NCBI GenBank assembly: GCA_030426745.1
Contig: JAUHYB010000001.1
Coordinates: 1-48,027, forward strand
DNA length: 48,027 nt
Direction: 5' to 3'
Source of the DNA: a bacterium
GTDB lineage: Bacteria > Planctomycetota > UBA1135 > GCA-002686595
This document shows positions 18,370-29,230 of the stretch, piece after piece. Position 1 is the first letter of the stretch. The number at the start of each line of letters is the position of its first letter. The notes under the pieces are model-generated. The model searched no databases, was not told where the DNA came from, and saw nothing but the letters and a program-made list of their open reading frames with translations. Both the position numbers and the translations under genes were made by a program.

Positions 18370-19212
18370 GTGACGGCCCGGGCCCGCATCCGCACCGCGT
18401 TCGCGGTCGCCTGCCTCCTCGGCGGCGCGACCGCGTCGTCGTGGGCGCTGCCCGCGCAGTGGAACGGGAACCAGCCGGACGAGCTCGAGGGCCTGACGGT
18501 CGACGAGCGGCTCGAACAACGCGTGCCGGCGGACCTCGTGTTCGTCGACTCCGCGGGCGCCGAGCTGACCGCCGCGCAGGCGCTCACCGGCGACGTCCCG
18601 ACGATCCTGACGTTCAACTACAGCGACTGCCCGATGCTGTGCAGCATGCAGCTGAACGGGCTGGTCGACGCGATCGAAGCGTCGGAGCTGCGGCTGGGCG
18701 AGGACTTCCGCGTCGTGACGATCGGGCTGGACCCGCTCGAGACGCCGGAGCGCGCCGCGAAGACGCGCGCCCGCTACTACGACGAGCTCGGCCTGGACCC
18801 CGCGCGGGCCGGGTGGAGCTTCCTGCTGGGCGACGAGCCGACGATCCGCCGCGCCGCGGAGTCGGTCGGCTTCGGCTACCGCTACGTCGAGGACAGCGGC
18901 GAGTACGCCCACGCCGCCGTCCAGATGGTGCTGATGCCCGACGGCCGCGTCTCGCGCTACCTCTACGGCGTGGACGTGCCCGGCCGCGACCTGCGCCTCG
19001 CCCTCGTCGAGGCCTCGGAGGGTCGCATCGGCACCAGCGTCGACGCGTTCCTCCTGTTCTGCTTCCACTACGACCCGGGGACCGGCGGGTACACCTTCGC
19101 CTGGACCACGATGCGCCTCGGTGGGGCGCTGACCATCGCCGCCCTCCTCGGCGGCCTGTACTGGCTGCGCCGCGCTCGTCGCGCGCAGGCCATCGACCGC
19201 GCATACGCATGA
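18370..19212 (+). CDS. SCO1/SenC-family copper chaperone for cytochrome oxidase
   Basis: The protein has 280 residues: an N-terminal signal sequence (about 1-27, ending near 'SSWALPA'), a thioredoxin-like SCO domain, and a C-terminal transmembrane helix (about 250-272). The copper site is complete: Cys87-x-x-x-Cys91 in 'DCPMLCSM' and His181 in 'EYAHAAVQM'. SCO proteins load copper into the CuA site of subunit II, which is encoded immediately downstream. Start GTG 18370 gives a proper signal peptide; an upstream in-frame GTG (18319) would overlap the preceding gene and add a Pro-rich stretch. The stop overlaps CoxB by 4 nt (ATGA). Confidence 0.9.
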   Translation: MTARARIRTAFAVACLLGGATASSWALPAQWNGNQPDELEGLTVDERLEQRVPADLVFVDSAGAELTAAQALTGDVPTILTFNYSDCPMLCSMQLNGLVDAIEASELRLGEDFRVVTIGLDPLETPERAAKTRARYYDELGLDPARAGWSFLLGDEPTIRRAAESVGFGYRYVEDSGEYAHAAVQMVLMPDGRVSRYLYGVDVPGRDLRLALVEASEGRIGTSVDAFLLFCFHYDPGTGGYTFAWTTMRLGGALTIAALLGGLYWLRRARRAQAIDRAYA

Positions 19213-20174
19213 TGCTCACACTCGCGCAAGCCGGCGAGGGCACCTTCTGGTTCCCCGCGCAAGCTGCGGAGGACGCGGCGAAGGTGGACGACCTCTTCTA
19301 CTTCGTCCTCTACGTCAGCGTCTTCTTCTTCCTGCTGATCATGACGATCCTGTCGATCTTCGTGATCCGCTACCGCCGTCGCGACGACAGCGCGCCGCAG
19401 AAGTCGCCGTCGCACAACACGGTCCTCGAGATCGTGTGGTCGGTCATCCCGACGGCGCTCGTCGTCTACATGTTCTACGCGGGCTTCACCGAGTACCTCT
19501 CGAAGCGCCAGCCCCCGGCCGAGACGTACGAGATCGGGGTGACGGCCCAGAAGTGGAGCTGGAACTTCACGTACCCGAACGGGCACGTGACCGACGTCCT
19601 GCACGTCCCGGTCGACGAGAACGTCAGCGTGCTGATGACGTCGGAGGACGTGATCCACTCGTTCTTCGTCCCGGCCTTCCGCGAGAAGATGGACGTCGTC
19701 CCCGGCCGCTACACGAAGGCCTGGTTCAAGCCGACGATGGTGGGGGAGTTCGACCTGTTCTGCGCCGAGTACTGCGGAACGTCGCACTCCGAGATGATCA
19801 CGAAGGTCGTCGTCCACCCGCAGGACGGACCGGACTCCTTCGAGGAGTGGCTGCGCGAGGACTCGGACTTCCTGTCGAAGCTGTCGCCCGTCGACGCCGG
19901 CAAGAAGGTCTACCAGATGCGCGGCTGCGCCCAGTGCCACTCCACCGACGGCACCAGCGGCAACGGCCCGACGTTCAAGGGCGTGTGGGGCACCGAGCGC
20001 CGCATGGCCGACGGCAGCGCCGTGACCTTCGACGAGAACTACGTGCGGGAGTCGATCCTGCAGCCCAAGGCGAAGGTCCTCGTCGGCTACGAGCCGGTGA
20101 TGCCGACCTTCCAGGGCCGCATCAAGGACGACGAGATCACCGCCCTCATCGCGTTCCTGAAGTCCCTCCAGTAG
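19209..20174 (+). CDS. coxB: caa3-type cytochrome c oxidase subunit II with fused cytochrome c
   Basis: The protein has 321 residues. Two transmembrane helices (about 28-52 and 73-95) are followed by a cupredoxin domain with all CuA ligands: His150 ('DVIHSFF'), Cys185, Cys189, His193 and Met196 ('[12 protein letters not shown]'). A C-terminal cytochrome c domain has one heme site, Cys240-x-x-Cys243-His244, and a late Met ('VMPTFQGR') as axial ligand. The fused cytochrome defines the caa3 class and allows direct electron entry from ACIII. The N-terminus is '[11 protein letters not shown]'; the first of two adjacent ATGs overlaps the SCO stop. Confidence 0.96.
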   Translation: MMLTLAQAGEGTFWFPAQAAEDAAKVDDLFYFVLYVSVFFFLLIMTILSIFVIRYRRRDDSAPQKSPSHNTVLEIVWSVIPTALVVYMFYAGFTEYLSKRQPPAETYEIGVTAQKWSWNFTYPNGHVTDVLHVPVDENVSVLMTSEDVIHSFFVPAFREKMDVVPGRYTKAWFKPTMVGEFDLFCAEYCGTSHSEMITKVVVHPQDGPDSFEEWLREDSDFLSKLSPVDAGKKVYQMRGCAQCHSTDGTSGNGPTFKGVWGTERRMADGSAVTFDENYVRESILQPKAKVLVGYEPVMPTFQGRIKDDEITALIAFLKSLQ

Positions 20175-20184
20175 AGCCCGCACG

Positions 20185-21864
<1,680 letters not shown>

Positions 21865-21865
21865 G

Positions 21866-22693
<828 letters not shown>

Positions 22694-22701
22694 TCCCCGA
22701 C

Positions 22702-23043
22702 ATGTCCGATCACGAACACGCCGCCGGCGGCGCGCACGTCATGCCGGTGAAGGTGCTGCTGGGGGTCTGGGCGGCGCTGATCGTCCTCACGGTGGTCACC
22801 GTCTGGTCCGCGCAGTACGACCTCGGCCGCATCGACCTCGTCGTCGCGATGGGGATCGCGACGGTGAAGGCGACGCTCGTCGCGCTGTACTTCATGCACC
22901 TCCGCTACGACAAGGGCTTCCACACGGTGGTGATCCTGGGCGCGCTGCTCTTCGTCGCGCTCTTCGTGTCGATGTCGCTGCTGGACCGCGCGGCGTACCA
23001 GCCCGAGATCGACGCCCGCACGGTCGACTTGAAGGCCCGCTGA
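22702..23043 (+). CDS. coxD: Cytochrome c oxidase subunit IV (CoxD/CyoD-like)
   Basis: The protein has 113 residues. A His-rich N-terminus ('SDHEHAAGGAHVMP') is followed by three transmembrane helices (about 18-38, 45-65 and 73-95). The second contains 'ATVKATLVALYFMHLRYDKGF', the signature of prokaryotic subunit IV proteins. It helps assemble the catalytic core. The ATG at 22702 lies 8 bp after CoxC. Confidence 0.9.
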   Translation: MSDHEHAAGGAHVMPVKVLLGVWAALIVLTVVTVWSAQYDLGRIDLVVAMGIATVKATLVALYFMHLRYDKGFHTVVILGALLFVALFVSMSLLDRAAYQPEIDARTVDLKAR

Positions 23044-23066
23044 GCGGCGCTCGCGACGCGTCCCGC

Positions 23067-23072
23067 GGGAGG
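23067..23072 (+). promoter_or_regulatory. Shine-Dalgarno fixing the GTG start of the small CoxC-like gene
   Basis: GGGAGG lies 8 nt before the GTG at 23081. No other start in that frame lies at a suitable distance. Confidence 0.6.
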
Positions 23073-23080
23073 TCCTCCAC

Positions 23081-23656
23081 GTGTGGTTCGGGTTCCGTAG
23101 CGGCGCGGGCGAAGGCCCGTGGTTCGGCGACCCGGACGCGGCTCCGGGCCCGCGCGACGAGGACCTGTCGGGCTGCGGCCTGAACCTGTTCCTGGCGTCG
23201 CTGTCGATGTTGTTCGGCGCGGCGCTGCTGGGCGCCGTGATCGTGCGCAGCGAGCAGGCGCGCTTCGACAACACCATCGGCCCCGCGCAGCTCGCCGGCC
23301 TGGCGCTGGCGACGGCGCTGCTGGTCGCGGCGGAGCGCGCGATGGCCTCGACGCGCGTCGGCCCGGACGTCCGCGCGCGGCGCGGCGCGCTGCTGGGGGT
23401 CGCCTTCCTGCTGGCGCAGGCGTGGAACTGGTGGAGCCTGGACCGCGCGGGCCACGGCGCGACCGCCGGCACCCTCGAGTCGGCGCTGTTCCACATGCTG
23501 ACGATCCTGCACGCGCTGCACGTCGCGGGCGGGCTCGTGGCGCTGGGCTGGGCCGCGCGCCGCGGCACGGAGCGCACCCTGGCGCTGTGCCTGCGGTACT
23601 GGCGGTACCTCGGCATCTGGTGGATCGTGTTGTTGACCGCGCTGCTCGCGTTCTGA
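23081..23656 (+). CDS. Second, small COX3-like membrane protein
   Basis: The protein has 191 residues with about five transmembrane helices. Its C-terminal half has COX3 hallmarks: 'ESALFHMLTILHALHVAGGLVAL' (split block, about 135-157) and 'YWRYLGIWWIVLLTALL' at the end, matching the last helices of heme-copper oxidase subunit III. It lacks the N-terminal helices of the full-length CoxC encoded upstream and begins with a soluble Gly/Pro-rich leader ('GEGPWFGDPDAAPG'). It could be an extra oxidase subunit, an assembly factor, or a relic of duplication that has diverged strongly. It is the last gene of the operon. Confidence 0.78.
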   Translation: MWFGFRSGAGEGPWFGDPDAAPGPRDEDLSGCGLNLFLASLSMLFGAALLGAVIVRSEQARFDNTIGPAQLAGLALATALLVAAERAMASTRVGPDVRARRGALLGVAFLLAQAWNWWSLDRAGHGATAGTLESALFHMLTILHALHVAGGLVALGWAARRGTERTLALCLRYWRYLGIWWIVLLTALLAF

Positions 23657-23664
23657 CCGGGGGT

Positions 23665-23688
23665 GAGGCGGCGATCCGGCGCCGCCTC
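23665..23688 (+). terminator. Hairpin after the respiratory operon
   Basis: GAGGCGGC (23665-23672) pairs with GCCGCCTC (23681-23688) around an 8-nt loop, 9 bp after the last stop codon. There is no U-tract. The position fits termination of the long operon before glpK. Confidence 0.45.
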
Positions 23689-23742
23689 GCGCGCTCGTCC
23701 GCGACCCTTCGTCGCCGCCGCCGCGCGCGCTAGGCTGGCGGC

Positions 23743-25260
23743 ATGAGGACGCTCATCGCCGCGATCGACCAGGGCACGACCAGCACGCGCTGCATCGTCT
23801 ACGACCAGGCCTTCGGCAAGCTCGCGACCGCGCAGCGCGAGCACGCCCAGCGCACGCCGCGGCCGGGGTGGGTGGAGCACGACGCGGACGAGATCCGGCG
23901 CAACACCGAGCGGGTCGTCGCGGACGCGCTGCGCGACGCGGAGGTGCGGCCCGGCGAGCTGGCCGGCGTCGGCATCACGAACCAGCGCGAGACCTTCGTC
24001 CTGTGGGACCGCGCGACCGGCGACCCCGTCGCGCCGGCGATCGTCTGGCAGGACGCGCGCTCGCAGGACCTGTGCGACGAGCTGCGCCGCGACGCGCGCG
24101 CGGGCGAGCTGGCGGCGCGCACCGGCCTGCCGATCTCGACCTACTTCTCCGGGCCCAAGCTGGCGTGGCTCCTGCGCGAGCGCCCCGACGTCACGGCGCG
24201 CGCGCGCGCCGGCGAGCTGGCCTTCGGAACGATGGAGACGTGGCTGATCTGGAACCTGACCGGCGGCCCGGACGGCGGCGCGCACGTCTCGGACCTCTCG
24301 AACGCCTGCCGCACCTTCCTCGTCGACCTCGCGACCGGCGACTGGGACGACGAGCTGCTCGCGTGGATGGACGTGCCGCGCGCGCTCCTGCCGCGGATCG
24401 TCCCGTGCGGCGAGCCCGGCGGCTACGGCACCACGCGCGCGGACGGCCCGTTCGGCGCGCAGGTGCCGGTGTGCGGCGCGATCGGCGACCAGCAGGCGGC
24501 GCTCGTCGGTCAGCGCTGCTTCGAGCCGGGCGACGCGAAGAACACCTACGGCACGGGCTGCTTCCTGCTGTACCACACCGGCGAAGAGCGCGTCGCGTCG
24601 CGGTCCGGGATGCTGACGACGGTCGCCTACCAGCTGCCGGGGGAGTCGCCGCGCTACGCGCTCGAGGGCTCCGTCGCCGTCGCGGGATCGCTGATCCAGT
24701 GGCTGCGCGACCAGCTGCGCATGATCGACACGGCGCCGGAGGTCGAGCAGCTCGCCGCGACCGTCGAGGACAACGGCGACGTCTACCTCGTGCCGGCCTT
24801 CTCCGGCCTGTACGCGCCGCACTGGCGCCCCGACGCGCGCGGCGTGATCTGCGGGCTGACGCACCACTCGAACCGCGGCCACATCGCGCGCGCGGCGATC
24901 GAGTCGACGGCCTTCCAGGTGCGCGAGGTGCTCGACGCGATGCATGCGGACACCGGCGCGCGGCTGCGGACCCTGCGCGTCGACGGCGGGATGGCGGCGA
25001 ACGACGCGCTGCTGCGCTTCCAGGCGGACCTGCTGGGCGTGCCGGTCGAGCGCGGCGTCGACCTGGAGTCGACGGCCCTGGGCGCCGCGACCGTGGCGGG
25101 GCTGGCGCAGGGCGTGCTGCCGGCGCCGAAGACCCTTCGCGCGAACCGCCGCACCGAGCGCAGCTTCGAGCCGTCGATGGACGCGGCGTCCGTCGAACGA
25201 CGCATGCGCGGGTGGCGCAAGGCGGTGGAGCGCAGCCTGGACTGGGCGGCGGCGGACTAG
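23743..25260 (+). CDS. glpK: Glycerol kinase
   Basis: The protein has 505 residues, full length for the family. FGGY-kinase features include 'AIDQGTTSTR' near the N-terminus (phosphate-binding), 'GWVEHD', 'GITNQRET' (glycerol site), 'IVWQDAR', 'GAIGDQQAALVGQ', 'KNTYGTGCF' (adenosine region) and 'LRVDGGMAANDALLRFQAD'. It makes sn-glycerol 3-phosphate from glycerol and ATP. It is separated from the respiratory operon by a hairpin and 86 bp and appears to be transcribed alone; no glpF or glpD is adjacent. The frame is intact and no key residue appears lost. Confidence 0.96.
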   Translation: MRTLIAAIDQGTTSTRCIVYDQAFGKLATAQREHAQRTPRPGWVEHDADEIRRNTERVVADALRDAEVRPGELAGVGITNQRETFVLWDRATGDPVAPAIVWQDARSQDLCDELRRDARAGELAARTGLPISTYFSGPKLAWLLRERPDVTARARAGELAFGTMETWLIWNLTGGPDGGAHVSDLSNACRTFLVDLATGDWDDELLAWMDVPRALLPRIVPCGEPGGYGTTRADGPFGAQVPVCGAIGDQQAALVGQRCFEPGDAKNTYGTGCFLLYHTGEERVASRSGMLTTVAYQLPGESPRYALEGSVAVAGSLIQWLRDQLRMIDTAPEVEQLAATVEDNGDVYLVPAFSGLYAPHWRPDARGVICGLTHHSNRGHIARAAIESTAFQVREVLDAMHADTGARLRTLRVDGGMAANDALLRFQADLLGVPVERGVDLESTALGAATVAGLAQGVLPAPKTLRANRRTERSFEPSMDAASVERRMRGWRKAVERSLDWAAAD

Positions 25261-25284
25261 CGCCCGCGCTGCGTCGACTCCACG

Positions 25285-25326
25285 CCGCGGGGGCCCGGCC
25301 TGCCACGGAACTCGCGGCCCCCCCGG
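25285..25326 (+). terminator. Possible glpK terminator
   Basis: CCGCGGGGGCC (25285-25295) can pair with GGCCCCCCCGG (25316-25326) with one mismatch across a 20-nt loop, 25 bp after the glpK stop. There is no U-tract. Confidence 0.38.
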
Positions 25327-25860
25327 CTCCGTTCGAGGACCAGCACAGCGAGTCGACGCCAGGGCCGGAGGCTCGAGCCGCACGCGGCGTCCGACGCGAC
25401 GAGGCCCGACAGGCCGAGCCGCCGATCCAGCCGAGGGTCGCGTCCGCCGCGCTCCTTGCGTGACGGGACACCGATACGAGCAGAGCCGACACCCGAGGCA
25501 CCGCGAACTCACGCGCACGCGCGAGACCAGGACCACGAGGACGCCCGCCGCTTCACCGCGACGACGCAGTGAACCGCCCGGATACGGCCGAGCGCCCGCA
25601 CGGCTCCAGTCGTGGTCTCACTCGAAGCCGCAAGCGTGCGACCAGCACGAAACAGGACGAACCACGGCCGCACGCGGCCGCATCAGCAGAAGTAGGAGTC
25701 CACCGCCAGCATCCTCCCTTCGGTCGGATCGAGCACCGCGGGGCGGCGCTGCGCCGGTCCGTTCACGGTGCCGGGAACCTGGAGCTGCTCCGTTGCTGCC
25801 GGTGCCGGGGTGGAGGCTGCTTTTCATCCGTTGCTCTTCTCCTGCGCGTGGTTCGTCCTT

Positions 25861-25893
25861 CTTTGCGCTCTTTGCACCTTTGCGGCCTTTGCG
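25861..25893. repeat. CTTTGCG short tandem repeat
   Basis: Four copies of CTTTGCG (one CTTTGCA) start at 25861, 25870, 25878 and 25887, so spacing is 9, 8 and 9 bp. On the other strand this reads as runs of CGCAAAG. Similar degenerate CGCAAAG repeats occur between genes in other bacteria, from memory. It is the AT-richest spot of this part of the window. Confidence 0.6.
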
Positions 25894-26093
25894 TGAAGCC
25901 GCGACGGAGGACTCGCGTTGCCTTCTACGTGTCCCGGCCGTGCAGGACGCCGTTGCCAGGAAGGACCGTGCGTGCGTTCGCAGCCGCCCGCGCGGTCCTC
26001 TCAGGCAACGGCGCAGCGAGGCACCCGGGTCGGCAGGGGTGCGATGCGCGCGGTCCGGGGCCCTCTTCGCCGCCTCGAGCGGGGGGCACGGAG

Positions 26094-27617
26094 TCAGTCG
26101 CCCGTGTAGCCCAGCTCGCGCAGCCGGTCGAGCTGCTCGCGCGTCAGCCCGCCCGTTTCCTCGGGGTCGCCGTACCACGCGCGCAGGAGCGCGTCGTGCT
26201 CGAGCTCGCGGCGCAGGAGCGCTTCCAGCTCGTCCGCGCGCGCCGCGTTCGACGCCGCGACGTCGTCCGTCTCGCCGGGGTCGGTCGAGAGGTCGTACAG
26301 GCTGCGCTCGCCGGTCGCCGCGTTCAGCACCAGCCGCCAGCCGTCGCGCACGATGCTGCGCCGGGGGTCGCGGCCGCCGCGCGCGGACAGCGCCTGGCCG
26401 ACCGCGTGCGTCGACGCGCCGCCGAAGTCCGCGCCGCCCGGGAACAGGTCGACGCCCTGCACGCGGCCGTCGACCGGGTCCACGCCGGCGAGCGCCAGCA
26501 CGGTCGGCATCACGTCCACCGTGCGCACCAGGTCCGGCACGCGCGCGGGCGCCAGTTGCGGCGCGCGGATCGTCAGCAGCACGCGCATCAGCTCGTCCGT
26601 GTAGTCCTCGCCGTGTCCGAGCCGCCCGTGCGCGCCCAGCCCCTCGCCGTGATCGCTGGTCAGCACCAGCACCGTCCCGTTCGGTGACGGCAACCGCTCG
26701 AGCGCCGTGAACAGGCGTCCCAGCTGGCGGTCGGTGTAGCGCACCTCGGCGTCGTACAGGTCCTGCAGCCACTGCCGCTCGTCCGGGTCGAGGCGCGCGC
26801 GGTCCTTCTCCAGCGGCACGCCGACCGCGGCGCAGGCCTGCATCAGCTGGTCGGGCGCCGCGACCGTGGGCATCCCCGCGAAGTCGTGGTGGAAGGAGTG
26901 ACGGCGCAGCACGCGCGCGCCTTCCTCGTCGATCGCGCGCAGCCGGTTCCACGCGCCGATGACGTCCTTCACGCGCCGCAGCTCGGCCTCCTCCGAGTAC
27001 CCCGGTCGCAGCGCGGCCAGGTCGACCTCCGGCGGCCGCAGCGGGTGGTGCACCTCGTAGGTGTGCACGAACAGGAAGCGCGGCCCGGTCCGTTCGTGCG
27101 ACCACCAGGCCAGCGCGCGGTCGACGGTGTTCTTCAGGCGGCTGGGCGCGTCGACGTTCGAGTGGTAGCCGCGCTCGTCGCCGTCGTGCGTCGGGTACTC
27201 GTCGAAGCCGCGCCCGAGCCCGAAGGTCGGCTGCGCGTAACCGCCCTCGGTGAAGGCGGCGGTCTCGTAGCCCGCCTCGCGCAGCGCTTCCGCCAGCGTC
27301 GTCACCCGCGGCGACAGGCGGCCCGGCACGGGGAAGCCCGTCACGCCGTGCACCGCCGGGCGCGTCGAAGTCATCAGCGACACGAGCGACGGCGCGGTCC
27401 AGGGCGCGGGCGCCTGGCACTGCTCGAAGAGCACGCTCTCCGCCGCGACCGCGTCCATGTTCGGCGTCAGGCCGCGCTCGCAGCCGTAGGCGCCCAGGCG
27501 GTCCGGGCGCAGCGTGTCGACGACGACGATCACCACGTCGGGCCGCGCGGGTTCGGGCGCGCACGACGCGACGCCGACGCAGAGGAGCAGCAGGAGCGGG
27601 AGCAGGGCGCGGCGCAT
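26094..27617 (-). CDS. Sulfatase-like (alkaline phosphatase superfamily) lipoprotein with Thr at the nucleophile position
   Basis: The protein has 507 residues. A signal peptide with a lipobox-like end at Cys19 ('GVASC') suggests export and lipid anchoring. The fold is sulfatase-like: Asp34 in 'VVVDTLRPDRLGAYG', the nucleophile loop 'WTAPSLVSLMTSTRPAVHG' (Thr74-Ala75-Pro76-Ser77), and metal ligands Asp322-His323 in 'SDHGEGLGAHG'. True sulfatases have Cys or Ser in C/S-x-P-x-R to form formylglycine. Here the first position is Thr and the Arg is Leu, so it is more likely a phospho- or phosphonate-ester hydrolase or transferase of the same superfamily. It appears monocistronic, and its promoter side faces the 30-bp repeat array. 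Confidence 0.85.
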   Translation of the reverse strand: MRRALLPLLLLLCVGVASCAPEPARPDVVIVVVDTLRPDRLGAYGCERGLTPNMDAVAAESVLFEQCQAPAPWTAPSLVSLMTSTRPAVHGVTGFPVPGRLSPRVTTLAEALREAGYETAAFTEGGYAQPTFGLGRGFDEYPTHDGDERGYHSNVDAPSRLKNTVDRALAWWSHERTGPRFLFVHTYEVHHPLRPPEVDLAALRPGYSEEAELRRVKDVIGAWNRLRAIDEEGARVLRRHSFHHDFAGMPTVAAPDQLMQACAAVGVPLEKDRARLDPDERQWLQDLYDAEVRYTDRQLGRLFTALERLPSPNGTVLVLTSDHGEGLGAHGRLGHGEDYTDELMRVLLTIRAPQLAPARVPDLVRTVDVMPTVLALAGVDPVDGRVQGVDLFPGGADFGGASTHAVGQALSARGGRDPRRSIVRDGWRLVLNAATGERSLYDLSTDPGETDDVAASNAARADELEALLRRELEHDALLRAWYGDPEETGGLTREQLDRLRELGYTGD

Positions 27618-27663
27618 CGCGCCGATTCTAGGGCGCGCGCCGCGGCGAGCGAAGGGGCCGTCC

Positions 27664-27783
27664 CCGCGCGTCACCGCGCGAGCCCTCCGACAGCCGCGCG
27701 TCGACGCGCGAGCCCTCTCATCACCGCGCGTCAACGCGCGAGCTCTCTGACAGCCGCGCGTCAGCGCGCGAGTCGCTCGAGCG
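27664..27783. repeat. 30-bp tandem array, four units
   Basis: Four units of exactly 30 bp start at 27664, 27694, 27724 and 27754. Each begins CCGCGCGTC and continues with a CGCGCGAG block; the central part is palindromic, perfectly so in unit 2 (CGCGCGTCGACGCGCG, 27695-27710). The last unit overlaps the end of the following minus-strand gene and supplies its stop codon and terminal codons. There are no spacers, so it is not a CRISPR array. Confidence 0.85.
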
Positions 27784-28678
27784 CGGCGAGGCCTTCGCGC
27801 ACGAGGGCCGCGTCGCCGACGTCGCTGCCGTAGGCCAGGATCATCAGCGAGCTGTGCAGGGCCTTGAAGCGGCCGACGGCCCAGGTCGTCTCGTCGACGG
27901 CGCCGTAGGCCGCGCGGAAGTCGTCGTGCGCGTCGGCGGGGATCGAGGCGTGGACCAGGCACAGGTCGATCGCCGGGTCGCCGCGGTGGACGTCGCCCCA
28001 GTCGATCACGCCGCAGGCGGCGCCGCGCTCGTCCACCAGGAGGTGGCGCGCGTAGAGGTCGCCGTGCACGACGTGCGTGTCCGCGGCGGCGTAGTCGTCC
28101 GGCACCGCGGCGCGCACGTGGTCCCACGGCCGCGGGTCGCCCAGCAGGCCGACGCGGCGCAGGTCGGCGAAGCGCTCTTGCAGTTGCGCGGCGCGAAAGG
28201 GGACGTCCAGACGGCGGTTGTCGTCCGGCGGCAGCCCCGGCAGCTCGTCGGGCGGCGTCGCGTGCAGCGCGCGCAAGAAGCGGCCGAAGGGCGCGGCCAG
28301 CGCGCGCCGCGCGTCGTCGTCCAGCCCGGCGCGACACAGCGTCTCGCCCGGCAAGCGCTGGTAGCCGTGGAAGGGCCACGGGTAGCCGTCCTGCGGCGCG
28401 CCGACGAAGCGCGGCGTCGGGACCGGCAGCGGCAGGCGGTCCGCGAGGCGCGGCAGCACGGCGTTCTCGACCGCGATCAGCCGCGCGCCCATCTCGCGGC
28501 GCGGCATGCGGAACAACCAGCGCTCGTCGACGAGGAAGCAGGCGTTGTCCCAGCCCCGTGATTCGAACGCGATCGGCGCGTCCGCCAGCTCGGGGAACTG
28601 CGCGGCGAGGATGCCGCGCAGCCGGTCCGCGTCGACCTCGTCGTCGGCTTCCCACGGGCGCTGCATGCCGCGCAGCAT
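27761..28678 (-). CDS. Aminoglycoside phosphotransferase-fold small-molecule kinase
   Basis: The protein has 305 residues. It has the APH fold: an N-lobe with 'DNACFLVDERWLFRMPRR', catalytic loop 'HVVHGDLYARHLLVDE' (His-Gly-Asp-Leu, Asp as base), and 'GVIDWGDVHRGDPAIDL' for the metal-binding Asp. This family includes antibiotic kinases (APH, macrolide MPH), homoserine/choline kinases and many of unknown substrate. The substrate cannot be deduced. ATG 28678 was taken; an in-frame ATG at 28666 is possible. Its stop codon lies within the 30-bp tandem array. It is 30 bp downstream of the DUF2878 gene on the same strand and may be the tail of the lipid operon. Confidence 0.85.
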   Translation of the reverse strand: MLRGMQRPWEADDEVDADRLRGILAAQFPELADAPIAFESRGWDNACFLVDERWLFRMPRREMGARLIAVENAVLPRLADRLPLPVPTPRFVGAPQDGYPWPFHGYQRLPGETLCRAGLDDDARRALAAPFGRFLRALHATPPDELPGLPPDDNRRLDVPFRAAQLQERFADLRRVGLLGDPRPWDHVRAAVPDDYAAADTHVVHGDLYARHLLVDERGAACGVIDWGDVHRGDPAIDLCLVHASIPADAHDDFRAAYGAVDETTWAVGRFKALHSSLMILAYGSDVGDAALVREGLAALERLAR

Positions 28679-28708
28679 GACGCGGGCGCGACGAGTCGCA
28701 AGGCCGCG

Positions 28709-29230
28709 TCAGGCTTTCCGGCGCGGCATCCAGGCCAGCAGCAGCGGCGTCACGACGGCGTACTCCACGCCGAGCCCGACGACGGACACCCACTCCGGAT
28801 CCGACCAGCCCGTCGCCCCGGCGCGCACGCCGCCCCAGTACGACAGCGGCCCGCCGACGGCGCCGAAGAGGACGGCGGCGGCGGTGCGCCCGCGCAGCCA
28901 CGCCAGCGAGTAGCGCGGCAGGCCGGCGAAGCCGATCCACAGCGCGACGATCCACGGCGGCGGCAGCACGCCGAGGATCATCGCGCCGCGCGGGTAGTTC
29001 GTCACGCCGACCGCGTGCAGGCCGGCGTCCAGCAGCGCGCCCGCCGCGCCCGCGACGGCGAGCGCCGCGAGCTCCCGTCGGCGCTCGCAGCGCGGCACGC
29101 CCGCGAAGTGCAGCGCCAGGTGGGGGACCAGCGCGAGCGGCCCCAGCCACGGCGAACCGCCCGCCGCGCCGAACACGGCGGCGAACCACAGGAGCTGGAA
29201 GGTCGCGAAGTGGGCCCAGGTCACGGTCAC
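28709..29230 (-). CDS. DUF2878-family membrane protein
   Basis: The protein has 173 residues with about five transmembrane helices and short charged loops, matching the DUF2878 family ('FQLLWFAAVFGA', 'LDAGLHAVGV', 'PPPWIVALWIGFAG'). Members are repeatedly found after a cyclopropane-synthase gene in gamma- and alphaproteobacterial clusters together with DUF1365 and an FAD oxidoreductase, as here. Biochemical function is unknown; a role in membrane-lipid remodelling is inferred only from context. The start is GTG 29230, overlapping the upstream stop by 4 nt. The next in-frame GTG (29224) is also possible. Confidence 0.8.
   Translation of the reverse strand: MTVTWAHFATFQLLWFAAVFGAAGGSPWLGPLALVPHLALHFAGVPRCERRRELAALAVAGAAGALLDAGLHAVGVTNYPRGAMILGVLPPPWIVALWIGFAGLPRYSLAWLRGRTAAAVLFGAVGGPLSYWGGVRAGATGWSDPEWVSVVGLGVEYAVVTPLLLAWMPRRKA

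Larger units (their letters stand above)
25261..26093. other. 833-bp stretch without a gene
   Basis: The stretch lies between the ends of glpK (+) and the sulfatase-like gene (-), which converge. Base composition is less GC-biased than the coding DNA, especially around 25780-25930. No reading frame shows protein-like composition; open frames here are Arg/Pro-rich shadows. It holds a possible glpK terminator (25285-25326) and a short CTTTGCG repeat (25861-25893). I see no RNA gene or remnant that I can name. Confidence 0.55.

Noticed and set aside
25569-26687. A 372-codon + strand open frame across the gene-free stretch and the sulfatase-like gene
   Set aside because: Low-complexity Arg/Ala composition, no recognisable domain, and half of it lies opposite a clear sulfatase-like gene.
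26094-27617. Classical formylglycine sulfatase
   Set aside because: The C/S-x-P-x-R site reads T-A-P-S-L, so the modified residue and the Arg are both missing.
27664-27783. CRISPR array
   Set aside because: The 30-bp units are directly adjacent with no unique spacers, and there are no cas genes in the window. The same holds for the 23-bp array at 43447-43546.
27761-28678. Antibiotic resistance gene
   Set aside because: The APH fold is clear, but the family covers many substrates and nothing in sequence or neighbourhood points to drug resistance.
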